Both the position numbers and the translations under genes were made by a program. From Candidatus Zixiibacteriota bacterium (GTDB taxonomy: Bacteria > Desulfobacterota > Binatia > UBA9968): a stretch of 57,477 nucleotides of DNA. Positions 34,894 through 42,578 of this stretch are shown piece by piece (position 1 is the first letter of the stretch; each line of letters begins with the position of its first letter). Location: contig DATLYW010000023.1 of assembly GCA_035574315.1 (NCBI GenBank), forward strand, positions 1 to 57,477, read 5' to 3'. Under the pieces are notes generated by a model. It had not been told where the DNA came from. It saw only the letters and a list, made by a program, of their open reading frames with translations, and ran no database searches.

Positions 34894-35165
34894 TGTTTTC
34901 CTCCTTCGTCTCTACTCGGCCGGATCATTCCGTACGGCATCCGCAATGTCAACGGAACTCTCCGGGGTGGAAATTTTACGCGATTCGCCCGTGCGGCGGG
35001 CTGTACGGGATCGTCGCCGCGCCGCGCGGGATATGGTATTCGTAGAGTCATGATGCTCGGGAGCGGCCGGCGCCGCGTCGGCGAAACGGATCGAAAGCGA
35101 CCTTTCCCCGGAGGCGCTTCGGTCCGGGGAAGGCTCGAAGCAACAACCGGAAGGAGCGCGCACCG

Positions 35166-35930
35166 ATGTTTCCTTATCGAGACGAGAACGAGACGCAGCG
35201 CACGCCGATCGTCACCGGGACGCTGATCGCCCTGAACGTCGTCAGCTGGATCGTGTTGCAGGGTGCCGGCGCCACGCTTCCGCTCGCCTGGTCGGTTTGC
35301 GAGCTCGGGTTGATCCCCGGCGAGCTGACCGCTTCCCTTCCCGTCGGGACCACCTTCCCCATGGGCGACGGGCTGGTTTGCGGCACCGACCCCGGACGCC
35401 AGCCCCAGCATCTCTTCACCTCGATGTTCCTCCACGGCTCCTGGATGCACCTCCTGGGAAACATGTGGTTCCTCTGGCTCTTCGGCAACAACGTCGAAGA
35501 CTCCATGGGCAGGCTGCGCTTCCTGGTTTTCTATCTCGTCTGCGGCCTGGCCGCGGCGCTCGGCCAGGTCTTCGCCGATCCCCGGTCGGTGATCCCGATG
35601 GTGGGCGCGTCCGGGGCGATCAGCGGGGTGATGGGAGCCTATCTCGTTCTCTATCCCAACGTGCGCGTCTACGCGCTCGTGCCGCTCGGCTTCTTCCTGA
35701 CGTCGGTGGCCCTTCCCGCCTGGGTGATGCTCGGATACTGGTTCCTCATTCAATTCCTGAGCGGCCTGGCGACCTTCGGAGACCAGATCGGAGGCGTGGC
35801 CTTCTGGGCCCACGTCGGCGGCTTCGTGGCGGGGGTGGCGCTCGTCAAGCTGTTCGCTCGCCCGGAATACATCGCGTCGCACCGCTCGCGCCACTGGCGG
35901 CCGCGCAGGGTGATCGGCACCTGGGATTGA
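35166..35930 (+). CDS. Rhomboid-family intramembrane serine protease
   Basis: A 254-residue polytopic membrane protein. It has HLFTSMFLHGSWMHLLGNMW (with the conserved H90, H95 and N99), the catalytic Ser in VGASGAISGVMGAYL (S149) and the catalytic His in FWAHVGGFVAG (H216). A loop of about 40 residues with two Cys (C45 and C72) follows the first membrane helix. Rhomboids cut membrane proteins within or near the bilayer. AAGGAG lies just before the ATG. It is a lone plus-strand gene inside a minus-strand catabolic region. Confidence 0.93.
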   Translation: MFPYRDENETQRTPIVTGTLIALNVVSWIVLQGAGATLPLAWSVCELGLIPGELTASLPVGTTFPMGDGLVCGTDPGRQPQHLFTSMFLHGSWMHLLGNMWFLWLFGNNVEDSMGRLRFLVFYLVCGLAAALGQVFADPRSVIPMVGASGAISGVMGAYLVLYPNVRVYALVPLGFFLTSVALPAWVMLGYWFLIQFLSGLATFGDQIGGVAFWAHVGGFVAGVALVKLFARPEYIASHRSRHWRPRRVIGTWD

Positions 35931-35932
35931 GG

Positions 35933-36661
35933 CTACGGAAGCTCCGCAAGGAGACGGCCGGCGCCGCGAAGCGGCTGGCGGACGCGGAGCGTTTTCTGGA
36001 CGTACCACACCCGCGCCGCGACCGGGTGCAGAACCGGCACCCCGAGATCCTCCTCGGCAGCGATCACGTCGGCGACGCGCCAGGCGCCCGAACCCAGGAG
36101 GTAGACCGCCTGCGCGTTCGGGTGCCCGAGAAACGACCGCTTGATGTGGCGATAGATCTCTTCGGTCGAAAGGTTTTTCGCCTCTCCCGGGGAGGTGTCC
36201 ATGCCCTCCATTCCGAGCACCTCGAACCCGGCGTCGGTGAAATAGCGGGCGAAGATGTCGTTGAGCCGGTTGTCCCGGTAATAGGTGCAACCGACGAACC
36301 GCTCGACGCCGAGCGCCCGCAGCGCCGCCGTCTGGGTCATCCCGGAGGTGAACACCGGCAACCGGTACTTCTCCTCCCATTCTCCGACGATCTTCCGCTC
36401 CTCGGCGTGCCCCCGCACCATGAACGGCGGACCGCCTTCCGGATGGATGAGCTGCACGCCGACTGACGCCAGCGTTTCCACGCACCGCTGGTAGGTCTCC
36501 ATCACCGCCAGGTAGCCTCGTTCGGTGTGTTCCTTGATTCCCGCATACACCGGGATGACGCCGACGCCTTCCGGGAGCATCCGGATGAACTCGACGAGCG
36601 ATCCCGAGTCGTAGGTCGGCTTGACGACCCCGACGGTTCCCCGCCAATTGGCCGACGCCAT
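35933..36661 (-). CDS. Asp/Glu racemase / arylmalonate decarboxylase-like protein lacking catalytic cysteines
   Basis: A 242-residue protein of the Asp/Glu/hydantoin racemase superfamily near maleate isomerase and arylmalonate decarboxylase. It has MLPEGVGVIPVYAGIKEHTE, FTSGMTQTAALRALGVERFV, GCTYYRDNRLNDIFARYF and GHPNAQAVYLLGSG. The family normally has one Cys after the third strand and one in a late strand. Here those places read HPEGGPPF (residues 73-80) and LLGSGAW (188-194), and only C60 and C125 remain. Classical racemisation or Cys-based decarboxylation therefore seems unlikely. AAGGAG precedes the ATG at 36661. It ends 2 bases from the convergent rhomboid gene. Confidence 0.82.
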   Translation of the reverse strand: MASANWRGTVGVVKPTYDSGSLVEFIRMLPEGVGVIPVYAGIKEHTERGYLAVMETYQRCVETLASVGVQLIHPEGGPPFMVRGHAEERKIVGEWEEKYRLPVFTSGMTQTAALRALGVERFVGCTYYRDNRLNDIFARYFTDAGFEVLGMEGMDTSPGEAKNLSTEEIYRHIKRSFLGHPNAQAVYLLGSGAWRVADVIAAEEDLGVPVLHPVAARVWYVQKTLRVRQPLRGAGRLLAELP

Positions 36662-36827
36662 GTCCGCTGGCTCCTTTCAGCCGGAAATTTCCCGCGAGTC
36701 CCGGCGCCCAACCCTACCTATTCCATCGTCGCTCTGCGAGTCAAGCGGGCGGCTGGACTTGCGGAGCGCCGTTTGATCTGATGAGCGCGTCCGGCGGACT
36801 TTTTGCTCCCGTCGGCAGGAGCCCGGA

Positions 36828-38171
36828 ATGATCGCAGAGCAACTGAGTGAATACATTGCGGCATGCCCGCAAAGCGAGCTTCCGCCCGGGGTGCTGCTCA
36901 AGGCGAAACAGCACGTTCTCGACGCGCTCGCGGCGATGGCGTCGGGCTCCCGTCTCGAGCCGGGGCGCCTTGCGATCCGCTACGCGCGCGGCCGCGGCGG
37001 CAACCCGGAGTGCAGCGTGGCGGCGGGTGGCCTCAAGGTCCCCGCGGAGCTGGCCGCGCTCGCCAACGGCATGCTGGCCCACGCCGACGAAACCGACGAC
37101 ACCCACTGGGAGTCGAAGACTCACCCCGGCTGCGCCATCGTGCCGGCCGCCTTGGCGCTGGCCGAGAAAGAGGGCCGGACGGGCCTGGACCTCCTGCGGG
37201 CCGTGGTCGCCGGCTACGACGTCGCCTGCCGCCTCACGCGGGCGCTCGGCAAGGAACACTGGGGGCTTCACAGCACCTACAGCATCGGCGGCACCTTCGG
37301 CGCCGCGGCAGCCGCCTGCTGCCTGTGCGGCTTCGACGCCCGCCGAATCCGCTGGGCGCTCTCCTACGCCGCGCAGCAGGCCTCGGGCGTGCTGTCGTGG
37401 GTACGCGATTCCGGCCATGTGGAAAAAGCCTTCGATTTCGGCGGCATGCCCGCGCGCAACGGGGTGACGGCCGCGCTCTTCGTTCAATCCGGCTTCACCG
37501 CCGTCGACGACGTTTTCGAGGGCGAAAACAATTTCCTCGCCGCCTACTCGCCGGCGCCCCGGCCGCAGGAGCTGATCGAGGGGCTCGGATCGCGTTACGA
37601 GATCCTGGCGACCTCGATCAAACGCTTTCCCGTCGGCGCGCCCATCCAGGCCGCCGCGGACGCCGCGCTGCTGATCCTGAAGCGCGATCCGATCTCGCCC
37701 GCGGCGATCGAGCAGGTCACGGTCCGGCTTCCCGCCGACCGCGCCGGCGTCGTGAACGACCGCGAGATGCCGGACGTCAATGTCCAGTACATCCTCGCCG
37801 TGCTCCTGCTCGACCGGCGGCTCACCTTCGAGTCGGCGCACAGCGCCGAGCGCATGCGCGATCCCGAAGTCCTCGCGTTGAAGGCGCGGGTGCGCCTCGT
37901 TCCGGACGAAGAGCTGATGCGCTCGCCGATCCCGCGCCAGGCGATCGTCGAAATCGCGACGCGCGACGGCCGGCTGCTGCGCGAGCACGTGGTCAGCGTT
38001 CGCGGCACGCCGCAAAATCCCATGAGCAACGAGGAGGTGGAGGAAAAGGCGCTCGATCTCATGGGCCCTGTCTACGGGGCCGAACGGGCGCGGGAAATCG
38101 TCGAGCGCGCGCAACGCCTCGACGAGGCGGGCTCCGTCCTCGATTTCGTCTCGCTCGTCCGGGCCGCGTGA
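36828..38171 (+). CDS. MmgE/PrpD-family protein
   Basis: A 447-residue protein of the MmgE/PrpD fold, known from 2-methylcitrate dehydratase, cis-aconitate decarboxylase and iminodisuccinate epimerase. The HADETDDTHWESKTHPGCAI segment, GYDVACRLTRALG, the HSTYSIGGTFGAAAA region and the later KRFPVGAPIQAAADAAL are typical. It begins MIAEQLSEYIAA after a GGAGCCCGGA region. It has no citrate-cycle or propionate genes beside it, so its substrate cannot be read from context; other island genes suggest a dicarboxylate-like catabolic intermediate. Confidence 0.9.
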   Translation: MIAEQLSEYIAACPQSELPPGVLLKAKQHVLDALAAMASGSRLEPGRLAIRYARGRGGNPECSVAAGGLKVPAELAALANGMLAHADETDDTHWESKTHPGCAIVPAALALAEKEGRTGLDLLRAVVAGYDVACRLTRALGKEHWGLHSTYSIGGTFGAAAAACCLCGFDARRIRWALSYAAQQASGVLSWVRDSGHVEKAFDFGGMPARNGVTAALFVQSGFTAVDDVFEGENNFLAAYSPAPRPQELIEGLGSRYEILATSIKRFPVGAPIQAAADAALLILKRDPISPAAIEQVTVRLPADRAGVVNDREMPDVNVQYILAVLLLDRRLTFESAHSAERMRDPEVLALKARVRLVPDEELMRSPIPRQAIVEIATRDGRLLREHVVSVRGTPQNPMSNEEVEEKALDLMGPVYGAERAREIVERAQRLDEAGSVLDFVSLVRAA

Positions 38172-38191
38172 CGGCCGCCCGGGCTTGCGGC

Positions 38192-39193
38192 TCACCGCGT
38201 TGCGAGGACGGCCTTGATGAAGCCGCTCTGCTCCAGCTCTTTTACCAGACGGCTGTCGTAGAACTCCTCGGGTTTCGCGCCTTTCGCCTTCGGGAACTGC
38301 TTTTCCAGCTCCTGGAGCAGGTTCGCGATCCCCGCCGGATACGGCGGGATGCTGAAGCCGTTGCGAAGGATCAGCTCGTAGGTCTCTTCCAGGACCTCGC
38401 GGTCGCTCGTGCGGAAGTACTTGGCCATCGTCTTGAGGGCGAAGGCCTTGTCCCGCCGACCGCGAGCCGCGCCTTCGATGTACGCCCGGAGAAAGCGCCT
38501 CACGACGTCCTCGTGGGTTCTCAGGAAACGGCGCGTGGTCACGACGCCGTTGACGTGGTACTCGACGTCGAGCTTGGAGAGATCGAGCAGCTCCTTCAAC
38601 CTCACCCTCTTCGCCTGCAGCGTCGCCGGCGGGCTGATCGCCGCGGCGTGCACCTTGCCGCTCAGCATGGCGCCGACGGTTTCCGCCGGCCCCCCTGTCT
38701 GCACCATGACGATGTCGCGCTCGGGATCGATGCCGTGGAGGCGCAGGGCGATGCGCGAGGCGAGGTCCGACTGCGTGCCGAAGCGCGTCGTGCCGAAGAC
38801 CCTCCCCCTGAGATCCTCCATCCGCTGGATGTTCGGCTGGCTGAAGATCCACCAGGTGAATTTTTTCGCGATCGTAGCGACGATCACCGTGTCGGTTCCG
38901 GACAGAGCCGCCTGGATCGGGCCGGCGCCCCCCGCCTGGATCACGGGCACCTCTCCCGACAGCATCGCCTGGAGCGCGAGCGAGCTTCCGGGAATGCTGA
39001 TCACCTCCACGTTGAGGCCGTTCTTTTCGTAGTAGCCGCCTTCCTTGGCGAGCCAGAGCGACATTTGCGTGGCCGACGCCGAGCCGCCGCCGACGCGCAG
39101 CCGTTCGGCCGCCTTTTCCTGCGCCGCGGCGATCGCGGCCAGAGAGGCCATCCAGGCCAACGCCCAACCGATCGTCGACCAGAACGCGGTCAT
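38192..39193 (-). CDS. NitT/TauT-type periplasmic binding protein
   Basis: A 333-residue exported binding protein. It has a signal peptide (about residues 6-24, STIGWALAWMASLAAIAAAQ), then ATQMSLWLAKEGGYYEKNG, GSSLALQAMLSGEVPVIQAG, LRGRVFGTTRFGTQ and a C-terminal DSRLVKELEQSGFIKAVL. The start at 39193 is preceded by GGAGGACCGTG; a longer frame to 39268 is not supported. It lies downstream of bicupin B (gap 91 bases) and is probably in the same transcript. Confidence 0.88.
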   Translation of the reverse strand: MTAFWSTIGWALAWMASLAAIAAAQEKAAERLRVGGGSASATQMSLWLAKEGGYYEKNGLNVEVISIPGSSLALQAMLSGEVPVIQAGGAGPIQAALSGTDTVIVATIAKKFTWWIFSQPNIQRMEDLRGRVFGTTRFGTQSDLASRIALRLHGIDPERDIVMVQTGGPAETVGAMLSGKVHAAAISPPATLQAKRVRLKELLDLSKLDVEYHVNGVVTTRRFLRTHEDVVRRFLRAYIEGAARGRRDKAFALKTMAKYFRTSDREVLEETYELILRNGFSIPPYPAGIANLLQELEKQFPKAKGAKPEEFYDSRLVKELEQSGFIKAVLATR

Positions 39194-39284
39194 CACGGTC
39201 CTCCTTCGCGCCCGGGCACGAACGCAGTCTCGGCCTTCCGGTTCTCGCCCTGAAGCTTTGCCCGGCACCGGACGCTGTTCCTGT

Positions 39285-40373
39285 CTACACTCCCGGCTTC
39301 TGCGTGCAGCGCGGATGCAGGGCCCCCATCGCGCAGCGCGCGCCCGCCCTCGCCAGCTCCTCCTCGAACTCGCGGTGAATGCGCGGGTCCTCGTCTTCGT
39401 ATTCGAGCTGAGATCCGCCCTTTTTCACGTCCTCGTCGACGCCGTAGACCTTCCGCAGCCCCTTGAATTTCTTGCCGCTCGCCCGCAGGGCCAGATAGCG
39501 CGCCGGCGTGTTCCCGGCGTTGAAATGCTGGTGAAACCAGAAATCCGGCGGAACCACGATCGCACCCGGCTGCCAGTCGAATCTCCGGATCTCCTCGCCC
39601 TGAGGCCAGAGCAGGGAGTAGCCTTTTCCGGCGATGATGACCACGTGGGCGCCGGGGCCGTGGCGGTGCGCTTTCTTGTAGGTGCCGACGGGAAACTCCG
39701 AGATGTGGGCGCCCATCGTGTTCTCGGAGAGCTCCAGCATGATGTTTTTTCCGCCCGCCCCGCGCTCGCGCCACTCCTGGAGCGCCATCGTGTGGACGTC
39801 CGGGACGAAGTTGGTGTCCCAGATCCTCCCGGGAAAGGAGTGGCCGCGGCCCGAGAAGTACTCTTCTTCCGCGGCGAAACGGTCCTCGAACACGTAGGGG
39901 TTGTCGAAAACGAAATCCACGTTGTGAAAGAGGTTGAGGACCACCGGGGCGTTCGTGACCGCCAGCATCCGGGCCGGCTCCGAGCCGCTGCCGTTGAAGT
40001 GCTGGTAGCAGCAGTTGAGCGGCGGCGAGAACAGGCTCCCGGTCTGCCATTCGAAGGTCTGCTTCTTGCCGCCCGGCTGCCAGACGCTGGTCGCGCCGCG
40101 CCCCGAGATCACGTAGATCATCTCCTCGAAAAGATGCCGTTGCTCCTTGCTTTTCCCCCCCGGCGGGATCTCGTAGATGTAGGCGTCGTTGGCCTCGCCG
40201 GTGCCGATCAGGTTCAGATAGACTCCGAGCCCTCCCATCCGCTTCCACGGCTCGAGCGGAACCTTCTTGATGTCCTGGATGAAGAACTCGCGTATGACCG
40301 GAATTCCCTCGGTCTTGACCCACTGCTGGTAAGTCGATTCGTCGGTGAGCGTCGCCTGTTTGCTGGGAATCAT
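39285..40373 (-). CDS. Bicupin protein B
   Basis: A 362-residue two-barrel cupin, paralogous to 33760-34893. It has AYIYEIPPGGKSKEQRHLFE, FSPPLNCCYQHFNGSGSEPA, HISEFPVGTYKKAHRHGPGA and WFHQHFNAGNTPARYLALR, and the C-terminal YEDEDPRIHREFE and CAMGALHPRCTQKP. Its ATG at 40373 overlaps the stop of the upstream signal-less binding-fold gene as ATGA, so the two proteins are translationally coupled and likely work together. No signal peptide, so a cytoplasmic metal-dependent enzyme is likely. The substrate is unknown. Confidence 0.86.
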   Translation of the reverse strand: MIPSKQATLTDESTYQQWVKTEGIPVIREFFIQDIKKVPLEPWKRMGGLGVYLNLIGTGEANDAYIYEIPPGGKSKEQRHLFEEMIYVISGRGATSVWQPGGKKQTFEWQTGSLFSPPLNCCYQHFNGSGSEPARMLAVTNAPVVLNLFHNVDFVFDNPYVFEDRFAAEEEYFSGRGHSFPGRIWDTNFVPDVHTMALQEWRERGAGGKNIMLELSENTMGAHISEFPVGTYKKAHRHGPGAHVVIIAGKGYSLLWPQGEEIRRFDWQPGAIVVPPDFWFHQHFNAGNTPARYLALRASGKKFKGLRKVYGVDEDVKKGGSQLEYEDEDPRIHREFEEELARAGARCAMGALHPRCTQKPGV

Positions 40374-41338
40374 CGCTCCGTTCTGGTCTCCTCTTCTCGA
40401 TTTTCTCGGCGGTAGAGCCGGTCGATATAGCCGCTGTCGTCGATCTCCCGGAGATAGTGCAGATCCCACAGGATCAGCGGGTTGAAGTCCTTGATCTCCG
40501 GATCGCGCTTCACCGCCAGGGCAAAGACGTTCTGAATCGCTTCGAACGACGGGTACGGCGCCGGCTCCAGGGTTGCGGCCTGGGTTTCGTAGAAGCAGTC
40601 CCACTCTTCGTCGTTCTCGATCCGGAGCATCCGGCCGCAATGCCGTTTGACGATCTCCAGCGTCTCCGCCCTGCGGGTCTTGAAGAAATGGATGGCGTCG
40701 ATCAGCGCCAGAATCAACGCGCGGACCTCCTCCTCGTGGCTCTTCACGTAGGTCGTGGTCGTCGTGAGCGTGACGCCTTCGATCATCGCCATCGGCGGCA
40801 CTTCCATCACCCGTGCGCCCGAGCGAAGCACCCGCAGGCGCTCCACCGCCCGGATGAACGTCGCGTCGTACTTGCCCTCCGCGACTCCGCGCGCCCGCTC
40901 GACGCCCTTCACCGGATCCGTGACCAGCTCTACGTCCCGACCTTCCTCGAGCCCGGCCCGCTTGAGGTAGAGCCAGACGTTGAGCCCGGTATGGCCGTCG
41001 TAATCATCCATCGCCACCCTCTTGCCCCTGAGGTCCTGAAGGCCGTCAATCCCGTCGCGCGCGACGAGAAAGTTTTCCCGCCAGCGGTTGTTGGTCTGAG
41101 CGAGATGGACGTATGGGTCGCCGTGGCGCGCCTTGCGGGCGTAGAGGTTGTGATGGTTACCGGAAACGATGTCGAGGTCTCCCGCCTTGAGACCCTCCGC
41201 TGCCCGCCTGCGCTGTCCTTCGAGGGAGCCGAGCTCCATCGCCAATCCGTGCTTCTCGAGAAAGCCGCCTTCCTCCATGACCTTCCAGAGCGGCACATGG
41301 CTCGGCGCTCTGTAGTAAACCCTGATCTTCCTGGCCAT
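40370..41338 (-). CDS. NMT1/THI5-like substrate-binding-fold protein without signal peptide
   Basis: A 322-residue type II binding-protein fold. It starts MARKIRVYYRAPSHVPLWKV directly at the first strand, with no export signal. Further features are DIVSGNHHNLYARKARHGDP, LRGKRVAMDDYDGHTGLNVW, a Thr run in GVTLTTTTTYVKSHEEEV, and the end LREIDDSGYIDRLYRRENR. It is paralogous to 17837-18748, sharing the SGNH motif and the DDSGxIDxLYR end. It is coupled by ATGA to bicupin B. Cytoplasmic members of this fold include decarboxylases such as 4,5-dihydroxyphthalate decarboxylase, so an enzymatic role is plausible but not shown. Confidence 0.85.
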   Translation of the reverse strand: MARKIRVYYRAPSHVPLWKVMEEGGFLEKHGLAMELGSLEGQRRRAAEGLKAGDLDIVSGNHHNLYARKARHGDPYVHLAQTNNRWRENFLVARDGIDGLQDLRGKRVAMDDYDGHTGLNVWLYLKRAGLEEGRDVELVTDPVKGVERARGVAEGKYDATFIRAVERLRVLRSGARVMEVPPMAMIEGVTLTTTTTYVKSHEEEVRALILALIDAIHFFKTRRAETLEIVKRHCGRMLRIENDEEWDCFYETQAATLEPAPYPSFEAIQNVFALAVKRDPEIKDFNPLILWDLHYLREIDDSGYIDRLYRRENREEETRTER

Positions 41339-41457
41339 CGTTCACCGCCTTTCCGCCTCTGCCGCCGGGCTCGAACCGTCGAAGTGGCGCCACGTCTTTC
41401 CGTTCACGAAGTCCGCCTCGGGCGAGGGCCGCGTCTTCAATGCCTTGCACGGGACGG

Positions 41458-42552
41458 TCAGCGCCCTTTCAACAGCTTCCACACTTTCGTGCGGTGCTCC
41501 CGGCGGCCAGTCACCACCCATTTCCACTCGGTGTCGTCGAAATACTTGACCCCGGGCTTCGGAATGTTCTCGGGCTTGAGGAAGGATTCGTCGACATCGG
41601 TCCGGAGCGTCGCGGAACCGTAACCGCGGGCGTAAATCTCCAGGCCCTCTCGCGAAAGCATCCAGTTTGCAAATACCTGCGCCGCCCTAGGGTGCGGCGC
41701 CCGGTTCGCCACCGTCAGCAACCAGGGTGAGCCGTTGACCGTGGGCCTCATCCCCGAAAGCTCGAAAACCTCGAGCGCTCTCAAGCCGTCCTTGATCAGC
41801 GGCCGTACGTCGTCTTCCCGGCAGTTGAGGCAGACCGGCTGCGTCCCGCGAGCGAGCCAGTCCGTCATCTGGCGCCGATCCCGCGTGCGGACCGGCTTCT
41901 GATCGATGTAGAAGCTCTTCACGAACTCCTCGCCGAGCTCGCTGTAGAAACGCGCCGCCGCGTTCGCGCCCGCCCCCGTCGTCGTGGGATCCTCGACCGA
42001 AATCTTCCCGCGCCACTTCGGGTTGAGCAGATCCTTGACCGAGCGCATCTCCTCCGGCTTCACGTGATCGGTGTTGATGAAAAGCAACGTCGCCACGCTG
42101 CTGAACGGACGCACCACGAACTTCTGTTCCGGGTCGACCAGCCACACCTTTCCGGTTTTCCATTTCGAACCGTCCGCCACTTCCGGCATGACAAGCAGCG
42201 GCCCAACCGGATCGATCAGCTTTCCCCCGTACAGCGTCACCGCGGTCGTATCTGGTCCCGATAGATAGACGTCGACGCTGTAGATCCCCGCCGACCGCTC
42301 GGCCTGCACGCGCGCCGCAATCTGGCTCGAACGACCGGCGATGAATTCCACCGGAATCCCGAAGCGCGCCGAGAACCTGGGGATGACCTCGTTACGCATC
42401 ACGGGGTCCGGAGATCCCGCAACGACCACTTTTCCTTCCTTCTTTGCCCCGGCGATCGCCTCCTGCCATTCCTTTTCTGCCGCCCAAGGCTGGGCAAGAG
42501 CCGGCGCCAAGCAGCAGCCGACCAGCCAAAGGAACGCCCGTGTTCTCCCCAT
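41458..42552 (-). CDS. Iron/polyamine-type extracellular solute-binding protein
   Basis: A 364-residue binding protein of the FbpA/AfuA (Fe3+) and related group. The signal peptide is AFLWLVGCCLAPALAQPWAA. It has KKEGKVVVAGSPDPVMRNEV, the family's FSARFGIPVEFI and YSVDVYLSG, LFINTDHVKPEEMRSVKDLL with PKWRGKISVEDP, and ANWMLSREGLEIYARG near the end. The Tyr pair expected for iron binding is not obvious, so the cargo may be another anion or organic compound. It is the third gene of an ATPase, permease, binding-protein operon and the only ABC binding protein here with its own transporter. Confidence 0.88.
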   Translation of the reverse strand: MGRTRAFLWLVGCCLAPALAQPWAAEKEWQEAIAGAKKEGKVVVAGSPDPVMRNEVIPRFSARFGIPVEFIAGRSSQIAARVQAERSAGIYSVDVYLSGPDTTAVTLYGGKLIDPVGPLLVMPEVADGSKWKTGKVWLVDPEQKFVVRPFSSVATLLFINTDHVKPEEMRSVKDLLNPKWRGKISVEDPTTTGAGANAAARFYSELGEEFVKSFYIDQKPVRTRDRRQMTDWLARGTQPVCLNCREDDVRPLIKDGLRALEVFELSGMRPTVNGSPWLLTVANRAPHPRAAQVFANWMLSREGLEIYARGYGSATLRTDVDESFLKPENIPKPGVKYFDDTEWKWVVTGRREHRTKVWKLLKGR

Positions 42553-42578
42553 CGACTTCCTCCCCGGTTTTCGCCCGG

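Noticed and set aside
41342..41527. Small minus-strand frame between two binding-protein genes
   Set aside because: Overlaps the end of the iron-type binding protein, has no RBS and no protein-like composition.
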